Assembly: GCA_004362315.1 (NCBI GenBank)
Contig: SNWL01000005.1
Coordinates: 62,001 to 126,000 of the forward strand
Origin: Mycobacterium sp. BK086
GTDB taxonomy: Bacteria; Actinomycetota; Actinomycetes; Mycobacteriales; Mycobacteriaceae
Reading direction: 5' to 3'
Length of the DNA: 64,000 nucleotides
A program made the translations under genes and the position numbers. Within the stretch, counting starts at the first letter, position 1. Each line of letters begins with the position of its first letter. Below the pieces are notes generated by a model that worked only from the letters and a program-made list of their open reading frames with translations, searched no databases and was not told the DNA's origin. This document shows positions 1-8,566 of the stretch, one piece after another.

Positions 1-2
1 TC

Positions 3-1016
3 ATGACCCTGCGATCACGGATGAAAACGATTCCGCTGCAGGTCATCCCGAAAGCGGTCTGGGCACGCCAGCGGCCCACCTATCAGGATGCGCAGCCCGC
101 ACTGATCCAGTCGGCACTCAAGCGGGCCGAGGCACGGCCCAGCGGCAACTGGTATGTCTTCGGTGCCAGCACTGACGTTCGCGCCGGTCGGCCGTTCGGC
201 ACCCGGGTCGGCGGGCGGGAGATCGTGGCCTGGCGCGATCAGCAGAGTGGGTTGCACGTCGGGCCGGCGGCCTGTCCCCATCTCGGCGCCGATCTGGCGA
301 CCGGAAAGGTCAACGGCGGCAGCCTTATCTGCCCCTGGCACGGCCTGCGCCTGGACGGTGGCCGTGAGTTCGGCTGGAAGCCCCGGAAGCCCTGGAAACC
401 ATTGCCCGCCTTCGACGACGGAGTGCTGGTGTGGGTCCGGCTCGACGCTGTCGGCGGGGAGCCGGTGCTGGACGCCCCGGTGATTCCGGCCCGGCCCACC
501 GGCGCGCGGCTGGCTGCGGTGGCCAGGCTCGAGGGGGTATGCGAGCCGTCCGACATCATCGCCAACCGGCTCGACCCCTGGCATGGCGCCTGGTTCCATC
601 CGTACTCGTTCACCCAGCTCGAGGTGCTCAGTGCACCGGCGGTCGACGCAGGCGAGGATGCCGACCGGTTCCTGGTGGCGGTCACCTTCCGAATGGGGCG
701 CCTCGGTGTTCCGGTGATCGCCGAATTCACCGCACCCGAACCGCGGACCGTCGTCATGCGGATCGTCGACGGTGAGGGTGCCGGCAGCGTCGTCGAAACC
801 CACGCGACCCCGCTGGGGCCGGGACCGGACGGCCGCCCGAGGACCGCGGTGATCGAGGCCGTCGTCGCCCAATCCGACCGGACCGGCTTCCGCCGCTCAC
901 TGCGCGCGGCACCGCTGATCACTCCGTTGATGCGTCTCGCGGCCACCCGGCTGTGGCGAGACGATCTGGCCTACGCCGAGCGTCTGTTCACCTTGCGCGA
1001 GAACAGATCCGGCTAG
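3..1016 (+). CDS. Rieske 2Fe-2S protein with a DUF5914-like C-terminal domain
   Basis: A 337-residue protein. An N-terminal Rieske domain is visible at about residues 48-150, with the cluster ligands C91-x-H93 and C110-x2-H113 (CPHLG and CPWHG boxes). The remaining 190 residues resemble the substrate or lipid-binding half of small Rieske oxygenase-like proteins (DUF5914), which occur beside carotenoid and lipid genes in actinobacteria. It probably passes electrons to, or is part of, an oxygenase; the substrate cannot be told from sequence. The ATG at base 3 is inside an ATGA, which hints at overlap with a gene ending just outside the window; ATG at 21 is an alternative start. The stop overlaps the stop of the convergent oxidoreductase gene by 4 bp (CTAG). 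Confidence 0.8.
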   Translation: MTLRSRMKTIPLQVIPKAVWARQRPTYQDAQPALIQSALKRAEARPSGNWYVFGASTDVRAGRPFGTRVGGREIVAWRDQQSGLHVGPAACPHLGADLATGKVNGGSLICPWHGLRLDGGREFGWKPRKPWKPLPAFDDGVLVWVRLDAVGGEPVLDAPVIPARPTGARLAAVARLEGVCEPSDIIANRLDPWHGAWFHPYSFTQLEVLSAPAVDAGEDADRFLVAVTFRMGRLGVPVIAEFTAPEPRTVVMRIVDGEGAGSVVETHATPLGPGPDGRPRTAVIEAVVAQSDRTGFRRSLRAAPLITPLMRLAATRLWRDDLAYAERLFTLRENRSG

Positions 1017-1948
1017 TCAACGGTCAGGATCGTCTTACCGGGCAGGCGGCCCGCGTCGGCGTCGGCGTGCACGATGGCGATCTCGGACAGGGGCCGGCGA
1101 TCGGCGACGTCGATCCGCAGTTGCCCGGCATCCACCCGGTCGACCAACGTCGCGAGCTGTGCGGCGTCGCTGCGGACGAACACCCGCTGTGCCCTCACCC
1201 CGCGCACGGGAGTCTCAGGCCCGGACGTCATCGTGCCGATGTAGTGCCCGCCGTCGGCAACCATGTCGGCCAGTGCCTCGGTCTCCTCGGGTGCTGTGCT
1301 GATCAGATTGAGCACCACGTCAAATGGCGCTCCCTCGACGACCGGGGTCGCCGAATAGTCGAGGTATCCGATAAGCCGATCGGCTCCGTAATCTTCCAAC
1401 CGCTCGGTGGCACCAGGTTTGGCAGTCGCGGTGACGACGGCGCCGGCGTGCTTGGCGAGCTGGACCGCATAGCCGCCGACCGCGCCGCCCGCACCGTTGA
1501 TCAAGACAGTCTGCCCGGCCGTTAATCCGGCCACCTCGAACAGGGCCTGCAAGGCCGTGAGACCTACCGTCGGCAGTGCGGCAGAATCAGCCAGCGGCAC
1601 CGACTTCGGGGCCGTAGCCAAGACCTCGGCCGGCGCCAGCACGAACTCGGCGGCCGCACCGCGCGCGGTCATCGGCAGCAATCCGACGACCGCATCGCCG
1701 ATCTGCCACCGGCTGACGCCTTCGCCGATTTCGGCGATCGTGCCCGCCACATCGATGCCCGGCACATGCGGGAAGGCGATCGGGAAAACGTCCGAGAGGT
1801 AACCGCCGCGGATGCCGGCGTCGACGGGGTTAAACGATGTCCCGGCGACGCGCACCAGAACCTGACCGCGTGCCGGCACGGGCCGTTCGATGTCGTCGTA
1901 CTGCAGAACGTCGCTGTCGCCGTAGCGGTGGTAGAGCGCTGCCTTCAT
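1013..1948 (-). CDS. NADP-dependent quinone oxidoreductase-like MDR protein
   Basis: A 311-residue medium-chain dehydrogenase/reductase of the zinc-free quinone oxidoreductase type. A GroES-like N-terminal half is followed by a Rossmann dinucleotide-binding motif, INGAGGAVGGYAVQLAK, near residue 150. The catalytic Cys/His zinc ligands of true alcohol dehydrogenases are absent. The likely role is reduction of quinones or enones with NADPH. It is divergent from a MarR regulator, and the intergenic region carries two near-identical 18-bp palindromes, so MarR repression with induction by an electrophile or quinone is likely (inference). A GGAG ribosome site precedes the ATG. Confidence 0.88.
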   Translation of the reverse strand: MKAALYHRYGDSDVLQYDDIERPVPARGQVLVRVAGTSFNPVDAGIRGGYLSDVFPIAFPHVPGIDVAGTIAEIGEGVSRWQIGDAVVGLLPMTARGAAAEFVLAPAEVLATAPKSVPLADSAALPTVGLTALQALFEVAGLTAGQTVLINGAGGAVGGYAVQLAKHAGAVVTATAKPGATERLEDYGADRLIGYLDYSATPVVEGAPFDVVLNLISTAPEETEALADMVADGGHYIGTMTSGPETPVRGVRAQRVFVRSDAAQLATLVDRVDAGQLRIDVADRRPLSEIAIVHADADAGRLPGKTILTVD

Positions 1949-1966
1949 GATGTCTCCTAGTCCTAG

Positions 1967-2020
1967 TGCTTCGAAGTCGAAGCAGTTACACGGTCTGCAA
2001 CATGCTTCGAATTCGAAACA
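1967..2020. promoter_or_regulatory. twin MarR operators
   Basis: Two 18-bp palindromes lie in the divergent intergenic region: TGCTTCGAAGTCGAAGCA at 1967-1984 (perfect arms) and TGCTTCGAATTCGAAACA at 2003-2020 (one mismatch). Their centres are 36 bp apart, just over three helical turns. The second copy covers the -35 area of the MarR promoter. Binding by the neighbouring MarR protein is inferred. Confidence 0.75.
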
Positions 2021-2027
2021 TTCCCAC

Positions 2028-2033
2028 TACGAT
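2028..2033 (+). promoter_or_regulatory. leaderless -10 element of the MarR gene
   Basis: TACGAT is followed by six bases and then ATG at 2040, the usual spacing for a leaderless mycobacterial transcript. It decides the start of the MarR gene against an in-frame ATG at 1947, which would lie upstream of both operators. Confidence 0.6.
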
Positions 2034-2039
2034 GGGTGG

Positions 2040-2534
2040 ATGGCCAAGGCACTCCAGCCCTCACAGATGCGCACGTACTTCGCCTTCACCGAGGCGGCCA
2101 GCCTGCTCCAGTACGCCGTGCAACAGCAGCTGCGGGCCGACGGCGGCTTGAGCTACGTCCAATTCGAGATTCTGGCCAAGCTCGTCGACGCCGACCGGCC
2201 GCTGACGATGACCGAACTGGCCGACGGGGTGGTTTACAGCCGCAGTGGCCTGACCCACCAGGCCGGACTTCTCGAAGCCGACGGCCTCATCACCCGGAAG
2301 GCGAGCGGCGTCGACCAGCGTTCCACCGTCGTCGAGATCACCAAGGCGGGCCGGGCCCGAGTCGCCACGGTGCTGCCCGGCCATATCGACGTCGTGCGCG
2401 GCCTGCTGTTCGCGCCGCTGTCCGATCAGGATGTGCGGGCCCTCGGCGACATCATGAGTCGGGTACGGAACCACATGCGCGACAGGCCGCCTCGCTCCGC
2501 CGCCGCACGGAAGGGCAGGGCGTCCGACCACTGA
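2040..2534 (+). CDS. MarR family transcriptional regulator
   Basis: A 164-residue winged-helix protein. The recognition region, with sequence such as LTMTELADGVVYSRSGLTHQ, lies near residues 55-75, followed by the wing with the conserved D-x-R (GVDQRST). It is divergent from the quinone oxidoreductase gene and is probably its repressor and its own. The start at 2040 is chosen because a -10 element lies six bases upstream and because the longer frame would translate through the operators. The C-terminus is basic and probably disordered. Confidence 0.88.
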   Translation: MAKALQPSQMRTYFAFTEAASLLQYAVQQQLRADGGLSYVQFEILAKLVDADRPLTMTELADGVVYSRSGLTHQAGLLEADGLITRKASGVDQRSTVVEITKAGRARVATVLPGHIDVVRGLLFAPLSDQDVRALGDIMSRVRNHMRDRPPRSAAARKGRASDH

Positions 2535-2566
2535 GACAACCGCCCTACCTCGCGCGACACCGCGCC

Positions 2567-2572
2567 TAGGCT
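2567..2572 (+). promoter_or_regulatory. leaderless -10 element of the reductase gene
   Basis: TAGGCT is followed by six bases and ATG at 2579. Transcription probably starts on the A of the start codon; no Shine-Dalgarno sequence is visible. Confidence 0.55.
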
Positions 2573-2578
2573 GCGTCC

Positions 2579-3649
2579 ATGGCGAAGCGAATCGTGATCT
2601 GGGGTACGGGTTTTGTCGGCCGGATGGTCATTCCTGAGGTCCTGGCGCACCCGGAGTTCGAGCTGGTCGGGGTCGGCGTCAGCAATCCCAAGAAGGTCGG
2701 TGTCGATGTCGGGACGATCTGCGATATCCCCGAGGTCGGACTTGCGGCCACCGACGATGTCGACGCGCTGATCGCGCTGAAGCCCGACGCCCTGGTGCAC
2801 TACGGGCCGACCGCGGCGCACGCCGACGCCAACATCGACCTGATCTCCCGGTTCCTGCGGGCAGGCATCGACGTGTGCTCGACCGCGATGACGCCGTGGG
2901 TGTGGCCGAAGATGCACCTGAACCCGCCGAACTGGATCGACCCGATCACCCAGGCCTGTGAGGCCGGCCAGTCGTCGTGCTTCACCACCGGCATCGACCC
3001 CGGCTTCGCCAACGACCTGTTCCCGATGACTCTGATGGGCCTGGCTTCGCAGGTGAAGCTGGTCCGCGCCTCGGAGCTGCTGGACTACACGAATTACGAG
3101 GGCGACTACGAATTCGAGATGGGCATCGGGCGCGAACCCGAGTTCAAGCCGCTGCTGGAGAACTCCGACATCCTGGTGTTCGCCTGGGGTGCGACGGTGC
3201 CGATGATCGCCTACGCCGCCGGTATCGAGCTCGACGAGATCACCACGACCTGGGAGAAGTGGGTGACCCCGACCGAGCGCAAGACGGTCAAGGGCGTCAT
3301 CCCGGCGGGCAACGTCGCGGCCGTCCGGTTCACCATCAACGGCGTCTATCAGGGCGAGACCCGGATCCAGCTGGAGCACGTCAACCGCATCGGCCAGGAC
3401 GCCGCGCCGGACTGGCCGTCGGGCACCCAGGACGACGTCTACCGAGTCGACATCCAGGGCACTCCCAGCATCTTCCAAGAGACCGCGTTCCGGTTCACCG
3501 ACGGCTCTGGGCGGGACGCCGCGACGGCGGGCTGTTTGTCCACTGGCCTGCGCGCTCTCAACGCTGTACCGGCCGTCAACGACCTCCCGCCGGGGTGGGT
3601 CACCCCACTGGATCTGCCCCTGATTCCGGGCCGCGGCACCATTCGCTGA
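2579..3649 (+). CDS. dihydrodipicolinate reductase-fold NAD(P)H-dependent reductase/dehydrogenase
   Basis: A 356-residue protein beginning with a Rossmann motif (VIWGTGFVGR) typical of the DapB N-terminal domain. The rest matches the group related to 2,4-diaminopentanoate dehydrogenase, common in mycobacteria and often of unknown substrate. The substrate loop includes TTGIDPGFANDL near residue 135. Two paralogues lie at 54491-55594 and 56687-57754. It stands alone here between the MarR gene and the Hsp70-like gene, with its own leaderless promoter. Oxidoreductase activity is likely; the substrate is unknown. Confidence 0.8.
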   Translation: MAKRIVIWGTGFVGRMVIPEVLAHPEFELVGVGVSNPKKVGVDVGTICDIPEVGLAATDDVDALIALKPDALVHYGPTAAHADANIDLISRFLRAGIDVCSTAMTPWVWPKMHLNPPNWIDPITQACEAGQSSCFTTGIDPGFANDLFPMTLMGLASQVKLVRASELLDYTNYEGDYEFEMGIGREPEFKPLLENSDILVFAWGATVPMIAYAAGIELDEITTTWEKWVTPTERKTVKGVIPAGNVAAVRFTINGVYQGETRIQLEHVNRIGQDAAPDWPSGTQDDVYRVDIQGTPSIFQETAFRFTDGSGRDAATAGCLSTGLRALNAVPAVNDLPPGWVTPLDLPLIPGRGTIR

Positions 3650-3742
3650 GTAACGTCCTGCCGTTTCGGATCGACAAATTTTGTGAATCCGTAGACGGCT
3701 CTGGGGCCTGCCCGCATGCCGCGGGAGCCCGGATTGGACGAC

Positions 3743-5476
3743 ATGACAGACCCAACGAGGCCGGCGGTCGGCCTGTCGGTCGGTGCCACCACATTGGCCG
3801 CGGTCACACCCGACAACTCGGTCACTCGACCGCCCGTGGTGACGTTGCCGGGCGGCGTGGTGATCACCGACTTCGTCGACCGCGTCGGTGACCCGGTCGG
3901 CATCGTCGCCTCCGACGGCTCGGTGCACCACGCGGAGAGTTTGCTCGCCGACTCACTGCGGGGGCTCGCGTACGCCGCCACCGGTGGACGGCCGCTGCCG
4001 CCGACCGCGGCCATCACCTATCCCGCACACTGGCGGCCCGCTGCCGTCGAGGCGCTGCGCCGCGCTGTCCGGCAGATTCCGGAGTGGTCGGCCGACGAGC
4101 CGCTGCTGATCCCCGATTCCGCCGCCGCGCTGACCGCGCTGGCCGCCAATCCGGGCCTGCCGACCCGCGGTGTCGTCGCCCTGTGCGATTTCGGTGGCAG
4201 TGGCACGTCGGTGACACTCGTCGATGGCTCGCAACAGATCGCGCCGACGCTGCGGCACCACGACTTCTCGGGAGATCTCGTCGACCAGGGGCTGCTGGCC
4301 CATGTGGTCGCCGAGCTGTCGGCCGGCGGGAGCCTGGACGTCACCGGCACGTCGGCGATCGGGTCGCTGACCCGGCTGCGCGCCCAGTGCCGGGAGGCCA
4401 AGGAGCGGCTGTCGACCGTCACGGTCACCGCGCTGCCCGCCGAACTGCCCAACTTCCGCGGTGACGTGCGGCTCACCCGCACCGAACTGGACGACGCCAT
4501 GGCACGTCCGCTCGCCGACTTCGTCGCCGTCCTGCGGGACACCATGGAACGGTCCGGGGTGCGACCTGCCGACCTCGCGGCCGTCGCATCGATCGGCGGC
4601 GGTGCCGCCATCCCGGTGATCACCACGACCCTGTCCGAGCACCTGCGGGTTCCGGTGATCACCACCCCGCGCCCGGCCTTCACCGGCGTCATCGGCGCCG
4701 CACTGCGTGCCGCGCGGGGCCCGGCCGACGATAGCGCCACCGCGATGGCGCAGGCGCCGGTGGTGCTCGCGGCACCCGTCGCCCCGATCGAACAGGGGCC
4801 GGCCACCGGCGCCGCCCTGGCGTGGTCCGAGGCGCCCGATATGCCAGACCTCGCGCCATTGGCCGAGCCGATGCCTGCTTCGGCGGCGCCGCCCAGCGCC
4901 CGCCCGATGATGGAGTTCGAGCCGGAGCCCGCCGATCCGTCGACCACCGGCGACAAGGCCCCGGCCTGGTACCGGCGCCCCATGCCGGTGGTGGCAGCCG
5001 CGCTCGGTGTGATCGTGCTGGCCGGCGCCGGAACGGCGGTGGCACTGACCGCCGATAGCAGCGACGCCCCCATCACGCCGACGCCGAGCATCACCTCCAC
5101 CCCGCAGGCCGCACCGGCGTCGCCCGCGCCCAGCGCCGACCCGTCGGCGGCGCCCGTACAGAACCAGGCCGTACAGCAGGCGCCGGCACCGGCGCCGCAG
5201 ACCGTGTACCAACAGGCGCCCGCACCGGTGACGCAGACCCAGGTCGTGCAGGCGCCCCCGGTGACTGCCGACGCGCCGCCACCGCCGGCACCGGTCACCG
5301 AGACGCAGACGACGACCGTCGTCAGCACCGAGGTGTCCACGCCGCCGCCGGTCACCGAGACCCAGACCGTCGCCCCGTCGCAGCCCCCCCAGCAGCCGCG
5401 CTACATCCCGACGATTCCGCCGATCCCGACGATTCCCGGTCTGCCGCAGATCTTCATCCAGCCGCAGTCAGGCTGA
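3743..5476 (+). CDS. membrane-anchored Hsp70-like protein with Pro/Gln-rich tail
   Basis: A 577-residue protein. Residues 1 to about 330 carry an actin/Hsp70 ATPase fold: a degenerate phosphate-1 loop (VGLSVGATTLAAV), phosphate-2 CDFGGSGTSVTL around D149, and the adenosine motif SIGGGAAIPVI around G285. There is no Hsp70 substrate-binding domain. An acidic linker leads to one membrane helix at about 416-436 and then a 140-residue tail of Pro, Ala, Gln, Thr and Val, predicted outside the membrane. The likely role is an envelope-linked ATPase or scaffold rather than a classical chaperone (inference). The start at 3743 is preferred over 3716 because the protein then begins right at the ATPase fold. 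Its stop overlaps the convergent methyltransferase gene by 9 bp. Confidence 0.8.
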   Translation: MTDPTRPAVGLSVGATTLAAVTPDNSVTRPPVVTLPGGVVITDFVDRVGDPVGIVASDGSVHHAESLLADSLRGLAYAATGGRPLPPTAAITYPAHWRPAAVEALRRAVRQIPEWSADEPLLIPDSAAALTALAANPGLPTRGVVALCDFGGSGTSVTLVDGSQQIAPTLRHHDFSGDLVDQGLLAHVVAELSAGGSLDVTGTSAIGSLTRLRAQCREAKERLSTVTVTALPAELPNFRGDVRLTRTELDDAMARPLADFVAVLRDTMERSGVRPADLAAVASIGGGAAIPVITTTLSEHLRVPVITTPRPAFTGVIGAALRAARGPADDSATAMAQAPVVLAAPVAPIEQGPATGAALAWSEAPDMPDLAPLAEPMPASAAPPSARPMMEFEPEPADPSTTGDKAPAWYRRPMPVVAAALGVIVLAGAGTAVALTADSSDAPITPTPSITSTPQAAPASPAPSADPSAAPVQNQAVQQAPAPAPQTVYQQAPAPVTQTQVVQAPPVTADAPPPPAPVTETQTTTVVSTEVSTPPPVTETQTVAPSQPPQQPRYIPTIPPIPTIPGLPQIFIQPQSG

Positions 5477-6580
5477 GCGACGCCGCTTCTCCAGCACGAC
5501 GATGGCCAGCGGAATCGACATCGGTGCGGGTGCGGCCGTCAGCTGAGCGGCGACCGAGGCCGTCAGATCGTCGACGAACTGCCGGCGCCGCTTACTGCGC
5601 CGGTCCCGGCCCCGGGTGGCGTCGGCGTCGACGTCGACCGCGGCGGCCAGCATCGGAAACATCGAAGCACGAAGGAACTCAGCCCAATTCGTGCCGAAGG
5701 CGCGTTCGTCGTTGTCGCTCTGATATTGCGTCCAGAACCGGTCTTCTCCGTTGATCGTCTCGAAGTGTTCGATCTCGAGGCCCTCGAATCGTCCCGACGG
5801 ATGGAACGGCGCCCGGAAGGCCGCCTCGTCGCGCCCGGTCGACGGGATCGACATGCGGCGCATTTCGTCGGCGGTGATCAGGCCGTCGGCGACGAATTGG
5901 GCCAGTGCAGTCATGATCGCATCGAACGCGGGCTTGAATCCCGAGCCGCCGTCGGGTTCGAGGCCGACGGTCAGCACCACCATCCGGCCCCCGGGCGCGA
6001 GTTCGCGACCGCGGAAGGCGATGAAGTCGCGCCAGTCGGCGGCGGCTTGCCGGGCGTAAGCGCGGCGGGCCTCTTCGTCTGTGCTGTAGGAGATCTCGAC
6101 GTGATCGGGAATCGGCGTGGGGATCTCGCGCAGCCAGTGGATGGCCCAGGACGTCCAGCCCAGCGAGATGGTGTCCGACGGCAGGATCTGTGAGTAGAAC
6201 GAGCGGCCCACCACCGAGGCGAAGGTGGCGGAGTCCTTCTTGAGGTAGCTGTCCTGGTCGTCGGACAGGGTGGAGAACAACGTCGTGAAGTCGTTGCCGG
6301 GCACATCGGTGTGGGCGACCAGGATGGCGTGGTCGGTGCGGGTGCGCTTGCGGATGACCGCGATCGCGGCGCCGATCGGCAGCAGCGAGTTGTACCCCGT
6401 CGCGGCGCCGTAGTCGGCGATGGCGATCGGCTGCGGCGCCCGCGGGATGGCGACGTTGCGGGCGGCTTCTTCGAAAATGGCTGTGGCAGGACGTAATCCG
6501 GCTGCCTGCAGCCGGGAGGACTCGGTGTAGGTGTGGCTGCCGATCGGTATCGGGCGCACCACGATGCTGGACTCGCGCAT
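5468..6580 (-). CDS. SABATH-family carboxyl methyltransferase
   Basis: A 370-residue SAM-dependent O-methyltransferase of the SABATH type, best known from plant salicylate and jasmonate methyltransferases. Visible signatures are the SAM-binding IADYGAATGYNSL near residue 54, the HTDVPGNDFTTLF box near 90, and the substrate loop VGRSFYSQILPSDTISLGWTSW near 125-145 (family region, not all conserved). Mycobacterial members are reported to methylate free fatty acids, so fatty-acid methyl ester formation is the best guess. It starts one base after the stop of the small membrane protein gene and is probably co-transcribed with it and the SDR. Confidence 0.85.
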   Translation of the reverse strand: MRESSIVVRPIPIGSHTYTESSRLQAAGLRPATAIFEEAARNVAIPRAPQPIAIADYGAATGYNSLLPIGAAIAVIRKRTRTDHAILVAHTDVPGNDFTTLFSTLSDDQDSYLKKDSATFASVVGRSFYSQILPSDTISLGWTSWAIHWLREIPTPIPDHVEISYSTDEEARRAYARQAAADWRDFIAFRGRELAPGGRMVVLTVGLEPDGGSGFKPAFDAIMTALAQFVADGLITADEMRRMSIPSTGRDEAAFRAPFHPSGRFEGLEIEHFETINGEDRFWTQYQSDNDERAFGTNWAEFLRASMFPMLAAAVDVDADATRGRDRRSKRRRQFVDDLTASVAAQLTAAPAPMSIPLAIVVLEKRRRSA

Positions 6581-6581
6581 G

Positions 6582-6821
6582 TCAGTTCCTGCGGCGGCGG
6601 TGCAGCAGCAGTCCGACCACGATGCCCACGACCAACATCGCGGTCAAGAGCAGCCACATCGGGTATTCGACGGTGATCCACAGGACGTGCACTCGCTGGC
6701 GGGTGCGGTTCTGGGCGATGAATATCGCGGCCAGCACCACCAGGGTGATCGCTACCCAGTAGCGCAGGGCGAAACGCCGCACCGCACCCCCGGCGGGCTT
6801 GGCGACTTCCTCTGGGGCCAT
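6582..6821 (-). CDS. LapA-domain (DUF1049) small membrane protein
   Basis: A 79-residue protein with two membrane helices (about residues 20-40 and 53-72) joined by the short loop NRTRQRVHVLWITVEYP, as in LapA/DUF1049 proteins, and an RRRRN C-terminus. Its function in actinobacteria is not established. It sits 45 bp after the SDR stop and 1 bp before the methyltransferase start, so all three are likely one transcript. Confidence 0.8.
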   Translation of the reverse strand: MAPEEVAKPAGGAVRRFALRYWVAITLVVLAAIFIAQNRTRQRVHVLWITVEYPMWLLLTAMLVVGIVVGLLLHRRRRN

Positions 6822-6866
6822 GACAACCTCCCGTTATGTCAGGAGATTGACGCTAGTCGCTGTCGG

Positions 6867-7814
6867 CTAATTCGTCGGATAACTCACGCCGGTGAGCTGT
6901 TCGGATAGCTGCCACAACCGCCGGCAGTCCTCGGCGTTGGCGGCGCGCCCGGGGATCTTCGCTTCGGTGACTCCGCCGCCGGCCAGTTCCTGGAAGCCAC
7001 GGGGGCCGTAGAACTCGGCGCCGCGGGCTTTCGGGTCGACGGCCGCGTACAGCACGGGAATGATGCCGTCATCGACCTCCTGCCACATGAATGGCATGTA
7101 GCGCCAGCTGAACTGGTAGAAGCGGGCCATCGCCGTCGGCTTCTCGCGGCCGTGCGAGGGTCCGCTGATCTGCAGATTGGTCTTGCACAGGCCGGGGTGC
7201 GCGGCGTTGGACATCAGGCCCCAGCCCTGTTGGCGGCTGCGCCGGTCGAGTTCGAGGGCGAACATCAGCGTCGCGATCTTGGACTGGCCGTAGGACAGGT
7301 TGGCCGAATAGGTGCGCTCGAAATTGGGATCGTCGAAGTTGATCTGACCGAAGCGGGCGGCCAGGCTGCTCAACGACACGACGCGCGGGTTGTCGGCGGC
7401 GCGCACCAGCGGCAGCAGGTGCGCGGTCAGGGCGAAGTGTCCCAGGTGATTACTGCCGAATTGCAGTTCGAACCCGTCGGCGGTCGTGTCGCGCTGCGGG
7501 GGCTGCATGACGCCGGCGTTGTTGACCAGGATGTCGATCGGGCGGCCTTCGGAATTCAGTTCCTCGCCGAGCGCGGCCACGCTGGCCAGCGACGAGAGGT
7601 CCAGATTCTTGATGGTCAGCTTGGCGTCGGGGACGTCGGCCCGGATGTCGGCGATCGCCGCCTCGCCTTTGGCGCGGTTGCGAATCGCCAGCACCACCTC
7701 GGCGCCGGCGGCGGCGAAACGCTTGGTGACGCCGAGGCCCAGCCCGCTGTTGGAGCCGGTGACGACGGCGAATTTCCCGGAGAGGTCGGGGATCGAGAGG
7801 GCTAGATCAGTCAT
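6867..7814 (-). CDS. short-chain dehydrogenase/reductase, protochlorophyllide/retinol-type
   Basis: A 315-residue classical SDR. The cofactor motif GSNSGLGLG lies near residue 19, NNAGV near 98, and the catalytic YGQSK around residue 173. The length and C-terminal extension fit the retinol dehydrogenase-like or protochlorophyllide reductase-like SDRs common in mycobacteria. The ATG at 7814 is favoured because TAACGT lies seven bases upstream. It is divergent from a TetR gene; the shared intergenic region has a direct-repeat operator candidate. First gene of the SDR-lapA-methyltransferase unit. Confidence 0.85.
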   Translation of the reverse strand: MTDLALSIPDLSGKFAVVTGSNSGLGLGVTKRFAAAGAEVVLAIRNRAKGEAAIADIRADVPDAKLTIKNLDLSSLASVAALGEELNSEGRPIDILVNNAGVMQPPQRDTTADGFELQFGSNHLGHFALTAHLLPLVRAADNPRVVSLSSLAARFGQINFDDPNFERTYSANLSYGQSKIATLMFALELDRRSRQQGWGLMSNAAHPGLCKTNLQISGPSHGREKPTAMARFYQFSWRYMPFMWQEVDDGIIPVLYAAVDPKARGAEFYGPRGFQELAGGGVTEAKIPGRAANAEDCRRLWQLSEQLTGVSYPTN

Positions 7815-7821
7815 GCCAGCG

Positions 7822-7827
7822 ACGTTA
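7822..7827 (-). promoter_or_regulatory. leaderless -10 element of the SDR gene
   Basis: On the minus strand TAACGT is followed by seven bases and the ATG at 7814. Supports the shorter start over the in-frame codon at 7850, which lies inside the operator repeat. Confidence 0.55.
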
Positions 7828-7829
7828 AC

Positions 7830-7865
7830 AGAACAACGGTCTGATAACAAGAGAACGGTGGTCTG
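7830..7865. promoter_or_regulatory. direct-repeat TetR operator candidate
   Basis: AGAACAACGGTCTG (7830-7843) and AGAACGGTGGTCTG (7852-7865) share AGAAC-N3-GGTCTG and are offset by 22 bp, two helical turns. They lie in the -35 regions of both divergent promoters. Binding by the adjacent TetR protein is inferred. Confidence 0.55.
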
Positions 7866-7866
7866 C

Positions 7867-7872
7867 TAAATT
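7867..7872 (+). promoter_or_regulatory. leaderless -10 element of the TetR gene
   Basis: TAAATT is followed by seven bases and GTG at 7880; this favours GTG 7880 over the in-frame TTG at 7871. Confidence 0.55.
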
Positions 7873-7879
7873 GTCTGCT

Positions 7880-8554
7880 GTGACCTCGACGTTTCAGCGC
7901 GCCCGGCGACCCGAGCAGTTGGCCGCTCGGCGATCGGCGATTCTGACGGCGGCCCGCGAGGCGCTGGCCGAGCGTGGCGTCGACGAGGTCACGTTGCGCG
8001 ATATCAGCGAGCGGGTCGGCTTGGCGAAGTCGAATGTGCTGCGCTACTTCGACACCCGGGAAGCGATCTTCCTGGAGGTGCTGGCCGAGGAGGGGCTGGC
8101 CTGGCTGGTCGATCTCGAAGAACGTCTGGGTCCGCCTGAGGCGCGAAAGCCCGGATTCGCCAATGAGATTCGATTCGCGGACATCATCACCGACACGCTC
8201 GTGGAGCGGCGCCTGCTGTGCGAACTGCTCGGCGCGATGGCGGGGATTCTGGAACGCAACATCTCCGGTGACTTCGCCCGTGACTTCAAGCTGCGCGCCA
8301 TGCGGAGCATCGTGGCGTTGTCCGAGCTCACGGCCCGGCAGCTGCCGTGGCTGTCCGACGAATTCACGACGTTCTTCGGCGAAGGGGTGTCCGGCCTGGT
8401 GGCGGGCATGTATCCGTTCTCGGTACCCACCGAGCCGGTCCGCCAGGTGATGGCCGAGCTCGATTTCCCCGACCCGCACGAGCGGTTCGTCGACGGGCTG
8501 CGGACCGGGCTGACGACATGGCTGATAGGAGCCGCGGCACAAAGCCCGGCGTGA
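7880..8554 (+). CDS. TetR family transcriptional regulator
   Basis: A 224-residue TetR protein. The N-terminal HTH (ILTAAREALAERG ... TLRDISERVGLAKSNVLRYF) spans about residues 17-60. The C-terminal ligand domain has the length of TetR_C-type domains of unspecified ligand. It is divergent from the SDR operon and probably represses it. Start chosen from the -10 spacing. Confidence 0.87.
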   Translation: MTSTFQRARRPEQLAARRSAILTAAREALAERGVDEVTLRDISERVGLAKSNVLRYFDTREAIFLEVLAEEGLAWLVDLEERLGPPEARKPGFANEIRFADIITDTLVERRLLCELLGAMAGILERNISGDFARDFKLRAMRSIVALSELTARQLPWLSDEFTTFFGEGVSGLVAGMYPFSVPTEPVRQVMAELDFPDPHERFVDGLRTGLTTWLIGAAAQSPA

Positions 8555-8566
8555 CACACTTCCGCC

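Noticed and set aside
2426..3931. 501-codon frame antisense to the reductase at 2579
   Set aside because: Arg/Gly/His/Asp-rich shadow of the true gene, no domain signature.
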